Made by a program: the position numbers and the translations under genes. Shown in pieces: positions 8,818-17,889 of a stretch of 64,000 bases of DNA (position 1 is its first letter; each line of letters begins with the position of its first letter). Source of the stretch: Kineosporia rhizophila (lineage in GTDB: Bacteria; Actinomycetota; Actinomycetes; Actinomycetales; Kineosporiaceae); contig NZ_JAJSOH010000001.1 in NCBI RefSeq assembly GCF_021277265.1, positions 186,001-250,000 of the forward strand, given 5' to 3'. The notes below the pieces were generated by a model. That model did no database searches, was not told the DNA's origin, and saw nothing but the letters and a program-made list of their open reading frames with translations.

Positions 8818-10997
8818 GCGACGGCGAGGACGAGCAGGGCCACGTCGTCGCGTTCGGGGGAGAACGCCCGCACCGCCTCCAGCACCGCGTCGGCCACCGC
8901 GTCGGCCAGCTGGGTGGCCGGGTGCGGCAGGGCGGTCAGCTCGGCGTGGTCGATCCAGGGGTCGCGCTCGTACTCGGGGTGCTCCCGCCGCCAGTGGGCC
9001 GAGGGCCAGTCCTCGCCCACTGCATGCGGCACCGCGGCCAGCACCTCGGCCAGCCGCTTCTCCCCGAACTGCTCGTCCCCGGCCCGGGCCTCGGTGACTC
9101 CGTCGGTGTAGGCGAGCAGGACGTCTCCGGGCGCCAGCTCGACCACCACCTCGTGGACCTCCACGTGGGGCAGCAGGCCGAGCGCGGTGCCAGGACGGCC
9201 GACCGCGTGCACCGAACCGTCGTGGTGGCGGCGCAGCAGCGGCGGCGGGTGACCGCCCAGGGTGAGAGTGACCCGGAGCCGGTTCCCACCGGAGGCGTCC
9301 GGGCCCGGGTCGCTGACCAGGCCGTAGACCACGGTGCAGAAGCGCTCCAGGTCGTCCGGGGTCTGCAGGGCCCGGTTGAGCTGACGCAGCACCTCGCTCG
9401 GGGTCCAGCCCTGGGCGCTGAGAGTGCGCACGGTGTAGCGGGCCATCGAGGTGACCACGGCGGCGTGCACCCCCTTGCCGGAGACGTCGCCGAGGACGAA
9501 CGCGGACTCGCCGCTGCCCGCCGGGTGCACGTCGTAGAAGTCGCCGCCGACTCCCTCGCCCCGGGCCGAGGGCACCGAGCGGGCGGCGAAGCGCAGGCCG
9601 GGCAGCTGCGGCAGGGAGGCCGGGCGCAGGCTCTGGCGCAGCGTCTCGGAGAGCCGGGTCTGCTCGTTGAGCAGCTCACGCAGCTTCTTCTCGGTGCGAT
9701 TGCGCTCGGTCACGTCGCGCAGGACGACCAGCCGGGCGATCTGCCGGCCCACCGGATCGGTCACCCAGGTCATCGAGACGGCTACGTCACGTGGCGGCCC
9801 CAGCACGAGCTGCTCGCCGGAATGCTCCCGGGACCGGTCCTGTCCGGTGGGTCCCGGGAGCGCGGAAGGGTCCGCCGCCACCCGGTTGTCTCTCAGGTCG
9901 ATCTGCCGGTGCACGGCCGGGGAGAAGGGCCGCTCCAGGGCGGCCACCCGCAGCGGCCCGTTGGTCAGGCCCTTACCGGTCTGCGGCAGCTCGGACAGTT
10001 CCAGCTCGGGCCGGGTGAACAGGCCGCCCCAGAAACCGGTGAGCGCCTCGTTCACCTGGTCGAACTCGGGCATCGGGTAGATCAGGACCTCGTCCTCGAC
10101 GGTGTCCACCGACGACCCGACCTCCTGTTTCTCCAGCACCGGGGCCAGACCGGGCACCACGTCGACCACGTAGCGGCCGATCATCACCCGGCGCGGGTAG
10201 CTGATGATCGAGGCCGCCGCCGCGTTCACGTCGACCACCCGGCCGTACACGTCCAGCACCAGCACCCCGTCGGCCATCTGCTCGATCACGATGCCGCGGG
10301 CCACCGGCGTGAGGTCGAGCAGGCGCAGCCGGAAGAAGCCCCAGACCAGCACCACCGCGGTGATCCCGAACAGGAACGGAGTGGGGTCGACCATGCCCTC
10401 GTCGGCAAAGGTGGCGTTCCACAGCAGATTGCCCACACAGGGCAGCAGGGAGGCGGCGATCAGCAGGGCGCCCTGGCGGCGGTAGGGCGGGGCGATCCGG
10501 GCCAGCCGGGACAGCAGCACCAGGTCGGCGCCGAGCATGAGCACGTACACGTAGGCGGCGTGCGGCCAGAACAGCGGGCCGGGCCGCGGGGTCTGGGCCA
10601 GCAGCACCTGGTCGGTGACCGAGTAGTCCTGGATCAGCCCCCGGGTCTGCGGCACCGCCAGCAGCGTCATCACCACCACGGGATGCACCGCCAGCAGTGC
10701 GACGGATCTTCGGGACATTCGGCCGCGGCCGGTGTAGGCGAGGACGAAACTCCACAGCGCGGGCGGCAACGCCACCACACCCAGGTACTTCAGGGCCGAC
10801 CAGAACATCGCCACGTCGACGTCGGTGCTGCTCAGTTCGAGCGCGTAGCAGACCGACCAGACCTTGACCGCGAGCAGCATGGCGATCAGCGGGCGGCTGC
10901 CCACTCCCTGCCGGTTGGCCCAGACGAACCCGGCCAGCGAGAGGTAGCCGACGCCTCCGGCGACGAGCGCGACCACGAGCCAGGCCGACCACGACAT
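8814..10997 (-). CDS. 7TM-PAS-PP2C (SpoIIE-type) phosphatase
   Basis: 727 residues. The N-terminal about 225 residues form some seven membrane helices in the style of the 7TM histidine-kinase sensor module (from SAWLVVALVAGGVGYLSLAG). A PAS domain follows (IVIEQMADGVLVLDVYGRVVD; GIVIEQMADGV is typical), then a linker with a second PAS-like strand (RQIARLVVLRDVTERNRTEK), a short coiled coil and a PP2C/SpoIIE serine phosphatase (GVGGDFYDVHPAG, FVLGDVSGKGVHAAV, LLAYTDGVTEAR) with the Asp residues that bind metal. Such proteins dephosphorylate anti-anti-sigma factors in partner-switch cascades; no partner is encoded nearby. Start ATG at 10997 has GGGAGG about 11 bases upstream; a GTG at 11009 lies inside that site. 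Confidence 0.9.
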   Translation of the reverse strand: MSWSAWLVVALVAGGVGYLSLAGFVWANRQGVGSRPLIAMLLAVKVWSVCYALELSSTDVDVAMFWSALKYLGVVALPPALWSFVLAYTGRGRMSRRSVALLAVHPVVVMTLLAVPQTRGLIQDYSVTDQVLLAQTPRPGPLFWPHAAYVYVLMLGADLVLLSRLARIAPPYRRQGALLIAASLLPCVGNLLWNATFADEGMVDPTPFLFGITAVVLVWGFFRLRLLDLTPVARGIVIEQMADGVLVLDVYGRVVDVNAAAASIISYPRRVMIGRYVVDVVPGLAPVLEKQEVGSSVDTVEDEVLIYPMPEFDQVNEALTGFWGGLFTRPELELSELPQTGKGLTNGPLRVAALERPFSPAVHRQIDLRDNRVAADPSALPGPTGQDRSREHSGEQLVLGPPRDVAVSMTWVTDPVGRQIARLVVLRDVTERNRTEKKLRELLNEQTRLSETLRQSLRPASLPQLPGLRFAARSVPSARGEGVGGDFYDVHPAGSGESAFVLGDVSGKGVHAAVVTSMARYTVRTLSAQGWTPSEVLRQLNRALQTPDDLERFCTVVYGLVSDPGPDASGGNRLRVTLTLGGHPPPLLRRHHDGSVHAVGRPGTALGLLPHVEVHEVVVELAPGDVLLAYTDGVTEARAGDEQFGEKRLAEVLAAVPHAVGEDWPSAHWRREHPEYERDPWIDHAELTALPHPATQLADAVADAVLEAVRAFSPERDDVALLVLAVA

Positions 10998-11114
10998 CGC
11001 GCTCGACACCTCCCGCCGGCCACGTCACCCGTCACTGTCAGGGGCAGGCGCTACGCGTCAATTGCCCAGGTGAACAGGGTATGGGAGCGTCCGGCGGGCC
11101 GCAGGGTGATGCGA

Positions 11115-14100
11115 CTATCCACGGATGATCCGGGCGGCCTCCCCGGGCCTGCCGAAATGGTACCCCTGGGCGTAGTCGCAGCCGATCTCCCGCAGCCGCC
11201 GGGCCTGGCGGCCCGACTCCACGCCCTCGGCGACCACCCGCATCCCGTGCGCGTGGGCCAGGTCGACGATCGCGGTCACCACGGCGTCGGCCCTGGAGTC
11301 CTCGCCCACCGGGGCCACGAACGAGCGGTCGATCTTCATGAAGTCGAAGCTGTAGCTCTGCAGGTTCGACAGCGCCGAGTGGCCCGAGCCGAAGTCGTCG
11401 ATACCGACCCCGATCCCGGCCGAGATCAGCTGACGCAGGGCGCTCTCCACCGCCGGGTCGACATCGACGAAGGCCTGCTCGGTCAGCTCCACCTTCAGCT
11501 TCTCCGGGCCGAAGTCGCCCCGGCGCACCGCGTCGATCAGGTGGAAGGCCAGGCCGGGGTGCTCGGTGGAGCGGGCCGACAGGTTGATCGCCAGCCACGG
11601 AGTCAGCACCGGGCCACGACCGGAGGGGTCGGCCACCCGGGCGTCGGCCGCGCGCAGCCGCTCGGGGTTCTCGGTCCAGTCGCGCAGCTGCTCGATCACC
11701 GTGTTGATCACCCAGGTGTCGACGTCCACGATCAGGCCGGTGCGCTCGGCGATCTCCAGGAATCGGCCGGGGGCCACGAGGTGCTCACCGCCCTGCGGGT
11801 CCTGCAGCCGGACCAGGGCCTCGGCCCCGACGATCCGGTTGGTGGCCAGGTCGATGATCGGCTGGTACTCCAGCATCAGCCGGTCGTCGGCCAGGGCCAG
11901 CCGCAGCCGCTGCTCGGCCCGCCGCCGTTCCCGGGTGGCCTCGCGCAACTGCTCGTCGAAGACCGCGTAGCCGTCCCGTCCGGCGTCCTTGGCCCGGTGC
12001 AGGGCCACGTCGGCCTCCCGCAGCAGGTCGGCGCCGGTCGAACCGGGCCGGCCGCGGTTGCTGGCCACGCCGACGCTGCCCGGGCAGATCAGCACCTCGC
12101 CGGACTCGGGCAGCACGTACGGGGCCCGCAACGCCTCGAGCATGGTCTGGGCCAGGCCGCTCACGTCGGCCTGGGACATCCCGGCGGGGGCCAGCACGGT
12201 GAACTCGTCCCCGCTCATCCGGGCGATCAGCGAACCGTCCGGCACCACCGCGACCAGACGCCGGGCCACCTCGATGAGCAGCCGGTCTCCGGTCTCGTGG
12301 CCCAGGCTGTCGTTGATCACCTTGAACCGGTCGAGGTCGAGAAGCAGCACGCTGAGCGCGTTCTCCTCGGTGCCCGGGGTCGGGCTGGTGCGTAGCAGCG
12401 ACTGCACCCGGCGCTCGTAGGCGGACCGGTTGCCCAGCCCGGTGACCGGGTCGGTGGCGGAGATCCGCTCCAGCTCCATCCGGTCCCGGACCTGCCGGGT
12501 GACGTCGATGGTGGCGCCGTAGACGGCGGTGATGCTGCCGTCGGGGGCCCGGCCCGGCGTGGCCCACGACTGGACGTGCCGGATCTCGCCGCCGGTGCCG
12601 ATCAGCCGGAAGGTCTCGACCCAGGCCTCGTCACCGTTGTCCGGGTCGAGGTCCACGTCGACCTGCCGGGCCCGGGCCAGGTCGTCCGGGTGCACGAAGG
12701 CGTGCCAGCGGGCCAGGTCGGGCTCGAAGGTCTCGGCGGAAACCCCGACGAGCCGGTACATCTCGTCCGACCAGGTGAGTTCCTGGCTCTGCGGCCGCCA
12801 CTCCCAGGTGGCCAACCCCGCAAGTTCCTGCGCCGCGCGCAGTCCGGCCAGACCGGAGCGCAGCGAGTCGGCGTCCCGCTCGAAGGCGGTGATATCGACG
12901 ACCCCGCCCCAGGCCCCGAGCAGGTCGCCGGATTCGTCCCGGCGCACCTCGCTCCAGGCGTAGGCGTGCTTGGCCTGACCGTCGCGGGTGCGCAACCGTA
13001 GAGCACCGGCCACCCCCCGCCCGCTGAGCACGGCCTGGACCGCGACATCGAAGCGACCCCGATCGGCGCCGGCCAGAACCTCACGCACGGAGGAGAGGTC
13101 GAGCTCGGCGTCGGCAGGCAGCCCGAGCAGCCGGGCGACCGGCGAGGACCAGGTGACAGCGCCGGTTCCGGCGTCCCACTGCCACAGGCCCATGCTGTCG
13201 GCTGACGGCATCGAGCTGGGCAGAGCAGATCCCGATGATGGACGCTCGCGGCGACTACGCGGGCCCGGCATGCGTGCGGTTTCGGGCTGGCTACCGCCGG
13301 CGAAAAGGGTTGCCCCGGAGCCTGCCAGGCCACTGCCCGTGGGCGGGGTGAGCAGGCCGAGTCCGGTCTCGGGCGGCGGGTTGGGCTGAGAACGATTGAC
13401 GACGCGTGGGGCCTCGCGGAGTTCGGCAAGGCGGGCGTGCATGGTGGTCGGGGCGGGCAGAGGCGCGGGCATTGGCGCAGACATGGGTGCGGGCGCGACG
13501 GTGTCCAGGTCGAGAACCTTCTCCCGCACCCAGATCTCGTCGTTCTCCTTGACCGGGAGCTCGATGGCCGCGGCCGGTTCTGCTGCTCTGGCCGCCGTTT
13601 CGTCTGCCGACTGCCGCCGCTGACCCCGCCCAGCCATCGCGGCTACGTCCGCCGCGCGCATGACCACAGGTTCGCTCGTCCGGCCACGCCGCGGTCGCGG
13701 CTCAACCTCTTCGACCGCCGCGACATCCACCGCAACATCAACGGCCTCGTCCGCAGCACCGGCCTGGCCCAGCTCTTCCACCAGCTCCGGCTCCCAGGCC
13801 GACGCAGCTTCGTCGGCCGACTCTGCCGCTGTGACCGGCATCTGCTCCTCGACCAGCGCTGACGGTCCTGCGGGCGCTGCCCCTTCGGCCTGCCACACCT
13901 GCTCCAGCCGAGCCGCCTGCTCCGAACCAGCGGCTTCGTCGGCCGACATCGCCGCTACCGCCGATCGGGCTTCCCCGGTCAGCCCGGACAAACCAGCCCG
14001 CACGGCATCCGCATTCGCCGCTTCTTCGGCCGGCCAAGCCTCTTCGGCCTGCCACGACGGTTCCGCCAGAGCCGCCCCCTGCGAATCAACAGGTCCTTCG

Positions 14101-17100
14101 GCCGACGTCGCCGCTGCAGCCAGTCGCTCTTCTCGGGTCAGCCCAGCCTGTACGGCATCCGCAGTCGCCGTCGGCCCTTCGGCCCGCCACGCCTCTTCGG
14201 CCTGCCACGACGGCTCCGTCAGAGCCGCCCTCTCCGAACCAAGACGTTCCTCGGCGGACGTCACGGCCGCAGCCCGGCGCTCATCTCCAGTCAGCTCAGC
14301 CAGCCCAGCCCGCAGAGCATCTGCAGTCGCCGCCGCCTCGGCAGCGCGCCGCTCATCTCCGCTCAGGCCGACCTGCGCGACTCGCCGGGCTTCCTCGGGC
14401 AGCGCCACTCCTCGAGCCAGCGCCTGCTCTTCCAGCCACGCCGACCGCCCGGCAAGCCCCGCCTCATCAGCCGACGACACCTGCTCCGCCTGATCGGTGG
14501 CCTCCTGAGGCGCCACGTCGCCGACCGCGTCGCCGGCGGCCACGGCATGCGTTTTCCGGTGCGGCAGGCGCGCGATCATCACATCGCGGGCGGCCGCGAC
14601 CTCACTGGCCGACACTCGTTCCTGGGCCAGCGCAGCCTCTCCAGCCAGCGCGGCCTCTCCAGCCAACGCGGCCTCTCCAGCCAACGCGGCCTCGCCAGCC
14701 GGCGCAACCTCCCAAGCCCGCGCCGCCTCATCAGCGGGCCACACCCGCTCAGCCTCTTCGGCCAACACTCGCTCGTCAGCCCGCGAAGCCTCATCAGCCA
14801 TCGCGACCTCACCAACCGGCGCGACCTTTCCAGCCGCAGCCGCGCCGGCCGGCGCGACCCCCCAAGCCCACGCAGCCTCATCAGCCGACCACACCCGCTC
14901 AGCCTCTTCGGCCGACACTCGCTCTTCAACCCGCGAGGCCTGATCAGCCATCGCGACCTCGCCAACCGGCGCGACCTTTCCAGCCGCAGCCTCGCCGGGC
15001 AGCGCAGACCTTTCGCCCCGCCCAGCCGGCTGAGCCAGAGCGGCCTCCTGCCCCAGCGCAGCCCCCTGCCCCAGGGCTGCCTTTTCAGCCAACGCGGCCT
15101 GAGCAAGCGCAGCCTCTTCGGCCAACGCGGCCTCTTCGGCCAGCCTCGCGGCACGGTCCCGCTCCCGGCGGGCCCGTCGCTCCCCCATCCGGCCCGCGCC
15201 CAGCTCAGCACTCGGCTCGGCACTCGGCTCGGCACTCAGCTCAGCGCTCGGCTCGGCACTCGGCGCACCAGGGCCCGAAGCCCCGAACACCGGCTCGCCG
15301 AGCGCGGCCACCGAAGCGGCCGGGGCAGCCGAGGCCGCCGCGGACTCGTCCTCGAAGTCCTCGTCCGGGCTCAGGGCCTCGTCCAGCGACTCCTCGGCGG
15401 CCCAGTCGAACGCCTTCTCCGCCGGGCTCGAGGGCTGGGACTCGGTCTGGTGTGCGCGCTGCTTCGGGGTGAACAAGCCGAACGGGTCGTGCTGGTTCTT
15501 CTCGGCCGGGCCGGAGTGCAGGGGCACGCTCGGGCCGGACGGAAGCATCGGCTCGGCCGCCGCCAGAGCTCCGAAGACCGCCGAGGCGGCCGGGTTCTGC
15601 GGGTCGTACGAGACCTCGGCCGACTCCTCGAGCGGCAGGGCCGGGATGTTCGGCGTGAACCAGTCGTCAAAGGCCGGACCCGATTGCCCCGAGCCGAGCG
15701 ACCACAGCGAAGCATTCGACAACGGACGCCCGACCGTCTCCGCAGTACTCGCCCAGGGCTGCGCAGCCTCAACCACCGGCTCGGCCGGGGACGCAGCAGA
15801 CGCCGTCCCGGCCACCGTGATCACCTGCGCGCGCTCGTCTTCCGGCGCGGCCACCGTCTGCACGACCTCACCCGGCACCAGTGCACGCCCGCGCCCCCGG
15901 GAAACCGGCTCAGTATCGCCCTCTTCGAGCATCGCGATCCGCTCGCCCGCAACCTCGGCCAGGTCGGCCGTCGCCTCGATGTCGGCGTCGGTGAACCAGC
16001 CCGGCCGGTCGGCGGTGAAGGCCAGCACGGCCAGCACCTCGCGGGTGATGCTCGCATGCCGTCCGGTGGCAGCCGGAGCTGCGCGCAGCAGCGGCACGGC
16101 CAGCACGGCGGCCGCCGAACCGCAGCACTCGGTGGTCAGGTCGGCCGAGCTACCGGCCAGCGGGATGCTCTCGGTGCTGACCTCTAGCTCGGGCGAGGCC
16201 ACGTGCTGGATCAGTGCGGTGCCCCAGGCGGCGCCGCACGCGGTGTTCTCCAGCAGCACCTCGGTACCCAGCTCGACGTTGTCGTCACCGTAGGAGGCCG
16301 TCCACACCAGCTGGTCGTCCACCACCGAGGCGATCCGGGTCGGCGCGTCCATCAGCAGGCCGGCGTCACGCACCAGCTCGGCGAGAACGTCGGCGGCGTC
16401 CGGCCCGGAGTCGGCGATCCGGTGCAGGGCCGAGTCCAGGGTGACTGCTTCCTCGACCACCGGAAGGGCGACCTCGATCGCCCCGGAAGCCGTTGCGCCC
16501 TCGACAGCCGCGGGATCGCGGACGACGTCTACCACCGGGGTCTCGATGTCACCCTCCGACGCAAGCCCTGCCGTAGCGATCGGCCGCGTCAGCGGCACCT
16601 CGGAAACGCTGCCGGGCGCACCCGCAACCGGCCCGAGGTCGGCCTGAGAATCCACGTACGACTCCGCATACCCGACGGTCAGGTCCGGCGTGACCCGCAC
16701 TCCAGCGTCATCCGTCCCGCCCGGCGCAACCAGCTCGGGGTCGGCCATGCCGTGAACCTCCGCCACGCTCTCTTCGCCGGTCTGGTCATTGCGTGACCGG
16801 CCGACCTGCGGAGCCCACCACGCGGAATTCTCCTGGGACACCGGGCCCCCGTCCCCTCCGGGAACCGGGGCGGACTTCGCCCCCGGCCTCCCGCTCTGCT
16901 CGTCCCCCGCGGTGTCGTCCACGGGCTGTTGCGCTGCGGCAACGGTGCCGGCCGGAGAAGCCGCACCCTCGAAAGCTGTCTGTTCAGTAGCGACCGGCTG
17001 GGCACTCGACAGTCGCGGCGTCTCCGGTCGGGCTGCTCCCAGCCACCCCGTCTGACTGGCAGGTGCCGGCTGCCCCGGCCAACCCGACTGACGCTCTACC

Positions 17101-17480
17101 CCCGACGGACGCTGCCCCACCCAGGCGGAAAGGTCTCGCTGGTTGCGCCCCATCTGCAGCCGGGGCGCCGGACGGGGCGAGCGCCCCGCAGAACGACCGT
17201 TCACCACGTCGCCCCAGGTGGCGTCCTCTTGAGCCGGGGTCGCCGTATCGGCCGGCGCGCCCCCGGAAGGGGCACCGACCCCCGCACCAGGCCCACGGAC
17301 GTCTTCAATCGGTTCTTCCCCCTCGGCGAACGAACCGTTCCGTTCGGGCCGACCCCCGTCATCTGTCGAACGGGGTAGGAGCGAGCGCAGGATGGGGCCG
17401 GCATCGCGGTCCGACGGGCGCTGCCGATCGCCGCGCCGCCCGCCGCCGCCCTTGGCGCCACTGCCGTGCAGGAGCGTCAT
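11115..17480 (-). CDS. Giant GAF-PAS-PAS-GGDEF-EAL protein with Ala/Glu-rich repeat region (2121 aa)
   Basis: Cyclic di-GMP turnover protein of unusual size. ATG at 17480 has AAGGAGG 5 bases upstream. Order of parts: disordered Pro/Gly/Ser-rich N-terminus (1-330); GAF-like domain (about 335-520); low-complexity linker; Ala/Glu-rich repeats (about 745-1240); two PAS domains (about 1425-1660; GLWQWDAGTGAVTW and WEWRPQSQELTWSDEMYRL); GGDEF with signature MSGDEF near 1755; EAL from about 1870. The GGDEF domain has the variant SGDEF and lacks the RxxD inhibitory site (the equivalent residues read PDGS). The EAL domain keeps EALVR, NLSA, ELTEQAF, DDFGSGHS, KIDRSF and AEGVES, so phosphodiesterase activity is expected. 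No membrane helix is seen. Typical GGDEF-EAL proteins have 600-900 residues; the excess is disordered and repetitive. It stands alone as a single-gene unit. Confidence 0.93.
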   Translation of the reverse strand: MTLLHGSGAKGGGGRRGDRQRPSDRDAGPILRSLLPRSTDDGGRPERNGSFAEGEEPIEDVRGPGAGVGAPSGGAPADTATPAQEDATWGDVVNGRSAGRSPRPAPRLQMGRNQRDLSAWVGQRPSGVERQSGWPGQPAPASQTGWLGAARPETPRLSSAQPVATEQTAFEGAASPAGTVAAAQQPVDDTAGDEQSGRPGAKSAPVPGGDGGPVSQENSAWWAPQVGRSRNDQTGEESVAEVHGMADPELVAPGGTDDAGVRVTPDLTVGYAESYVDSQADLGPVAGAPGSVSEVPLTRPIATAGLASEGDIETPVVDVVRDPAAVEGATASGAIEVALPVVEEAVTLDSALHRIADSGPDAADVLAELVRDAGLLMDAPTRIASVVDDQLVWTASYGDDNVELGTEVLLENTACGAAWGTALIQHVASPELEVSTESIPLAGSSADLTTECCGSAAAVLAVPLLRAAPAATGRHASITREVLAVLAFTADRPGWFTDADIEATADLAEVAGERIAMLEEGDTEPVSRGRGRALVPGEVVQTVAAPEDERAQVITVAGTASAASPAEPVVEAAQPWASTAETVGRPLSNASLWSLGSGQSGPAFDDWFTPNIPALPLEESAEVSYDPQNPAASAVFGALAAAEPMLPSGPSVPLHSGPAEKNQHDPFGLFTPKQRAHQTESQPSSPAEKAFDWAAEESLDEALSPDEDFEDESAAASAAPAASVAALGEPVFGASGPGAPSAEPSAELSAEPSAEPSAELGAGRMGERRARRERDRAARLAEEAALAEEAALAQAALAEKAALGQGAALGQEAALAQPAGRGERSALPGEAAAGKVAPVGEVAMADQASRVEERVSAEEAERVWSADEAAWAWGVAPAGAAAAGKVAPVGEVAMADEASRADERVLAEEAERVWPADEAARAWEVAPAGEAALAGEAALAGEAALAGEAALAQERVSASEVAAARDVMIARLPHRKTHAVAAGDAVGDVAPQEATDQAEQVSSADEAGLAGRSAWLEEQALARGVALPEEARRVAQVGLSGDERRAAEAAATADALRAGLAELTGDERRAAAVTSAEERLGSERAALTEPSWQAEEAWRAEGPTATADAVQAGLTREERLAAAATSAEGPVDSQGAALAEPSWQAEEAWPAEEAANADAVRAGLSGLTGEARSAVAAMSADEAAGSEQAARLEQVWQAEGAAPAGPSALVEEQMPVTAAESADEAASAWEPELVEELGQAGAADEAVDVAVDVAAVEEVEPRPRRGRTSEPVVMRAADVAAMAGRGQRRQSADETAARAAEPAAAIELPVKENDEIWVREKVLDLDTVAPAPMSAPMPAPLPAPTTMHARLAELREAPRVVNRSQPNPPPETGLGLLTPPTGSGLAGSGATLFAGGSQPETARMPGPRSRRERPSSGSALPSSMPSADSMGLWQWDAGTGAVTWSSPVARLLGLPADAELDLSSVREVLAGADRGRFDVAVQAVLSGRGVAGALRLRTRDGQAKHAYAWSEVRRDESGDLLGAWGGVVDITAFERDADSLRSGLAGLRAAQELAGLATWEWRPQSQELTWSDEMYRLVGVSAETFEPDLARWHAFVHPDDLARARQVDVDLDPDNGDEAWVETFRLIGTGGEIRHVQSWATPGRAPDGSITAVYGATIDVTRQVRDRMELERISATDPVTGLGNRSAYERRVQSLLRTSPTPGTEENALSVLLLDLDRFKVINDSLGHETGDRLLIEVARRLVAVVPDGSLIARMSGDEFTVLAPAGMSQADVSGLAQTMLEALRAPYVLPESGEVLICPGSVGVASNRGRPGSTGADLLREADVALHRAKDAGRDGYAVFDEQLREATRERRRAEQRLRLALADDRLMLEYQPIIDLATNRIVGAEALVRLQDPQGGEHLVAPGRFLEIAERTGLIVDVDTWVINTVIEQLRDWTENPERLRAADARVADPSGRGPVLTPWLAINLSARSTEHPGLAFHLIDAVRRGDFGPEKLKVELTEQAFVDVDPAVESALRQLISAGIGVGIDDFGSGHSALSNLQSYSFDFMKIDRSFVAPVGEDSRADAVVTAIVDLAHAHGMRVVAEGVESGRQARRLREIGCDYAQGYHFGRPGEAARIIRG
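13866..14335 (-). repeat. Three degenerate ~50-residue protein repeats in the GGDEF-EAL protein
   Basis: Within the coding strand, three consecutive units of about 50 residues share the pattern ADA(L/V)xAGL...L(T/S)xEER...SA(E/D)E...SExAA(L)xExxWQAEEA. They are recognisable in protein (for example ADAVQAGLTREERLAAAATS and ADAVRAGLSGLTGEARSAV) but diverged at DNA level. They lie downstream, in the reading sense, of the better-preserved duplications at 14631-15000. Confidence 0.6.
14631..14702. repeat. Tandem 18-bp repeat, 4 copies
   Basis: Four head-to-tail units of 18 bp beginning at 14631, 14649, 14667 and 14685. The second and third are identical and the others differ at a few positions. 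On the coding (minus) strand each unit encodes the hexapeptide EAALAG. The near-identity indicates recent slippage expansion inside the Ala/Glu-rich region of the GGDEF-EAL gene. Confidence 0.85.
14701..15000. repeat. 150-bp direct duplication inside coding region
   Basis: Bases 14701-14850 and 14851-15000 are head-to-tail copies at an exact 150-bp period with scattered substitutions. They encode two 50-residue units, each containing GKVAPVGEVAMAD, ERV(S/L)AEEAERVW and ADEAA(W/R)AW. The frame is preserved, so the repeat is being kept as protein. Confidence 0.85.
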
Positions 17481-17889
17481 GCCCCCTCCTTCCCGTCATC
17501 GCTCGTCCCGACCTCGCCACGGATCGTGTTCTTCCGAGTGTGGAGAGTAGTCGGTTTAGCCTTGTCGGCGCACCCGGGTCGGGCTCATGGACACCACTAC
17601 GTAGCCGTCACATCAGCCCCTGCCGCCCCTTGTCCCCCATCCTCGGGTCGGCCGGTAAGGCGGTGGAGCACAAGGGATTCCGTTCACCGACAAATGTGGC
17701 AAGAGCTTCCCAACCACATCGGGCAAACGCGCCGAACCCCGCATCCCGACCGGCGCGACGAAGCAGCCAAGGATCAGGACACGGGGCGGTGGCGTTTACA
17801 GAACGTCGTCGGCGACGAGAGCGGAACGCAGGTCGGCCGAACGTCGTAGGGAGTTCCTCCTGCGGTCGGCGGGCGGTAAATCCGTCGGT
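17481..17889. other. Intergenic stretch upstream of the GGDEF-EAL gene
   Basis: 409 bases without a convincing gene. It must contain the promoter of the GGDEF-EAL gene (its ribosome binding site is at about 17485-17491) and the end of the ABC-2 operon. A small hairpin, CGTCG-TCGG-CGACG at 17804-17817, is followed on the minus strand by TTCTGT and could be a weak terminator for the permease gene. I see no clear -35/-10 pair and no riboswitch. Confidence 0.4.

Noticed and set aside
8922..12395. Long plus-strand open frame of 1157 residues
   Set aside because: Antisense of the phosphatase and GGDEF-EAL genes; His/Gly/Gln-rich composition typical of shadow frames in GC-rich DNA.
14631..15000. 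CRISPR-like array
   Set aside because: Units are contiguous without spacers and encode in-frame peptide repeats.
14547..16187. 546-residue plus-strand frame rich in Arg/Ser/Leu repeats
   Set aside because: It is the antisense of the Ala/Glu repeat region; repetition is inherited from the real gene.
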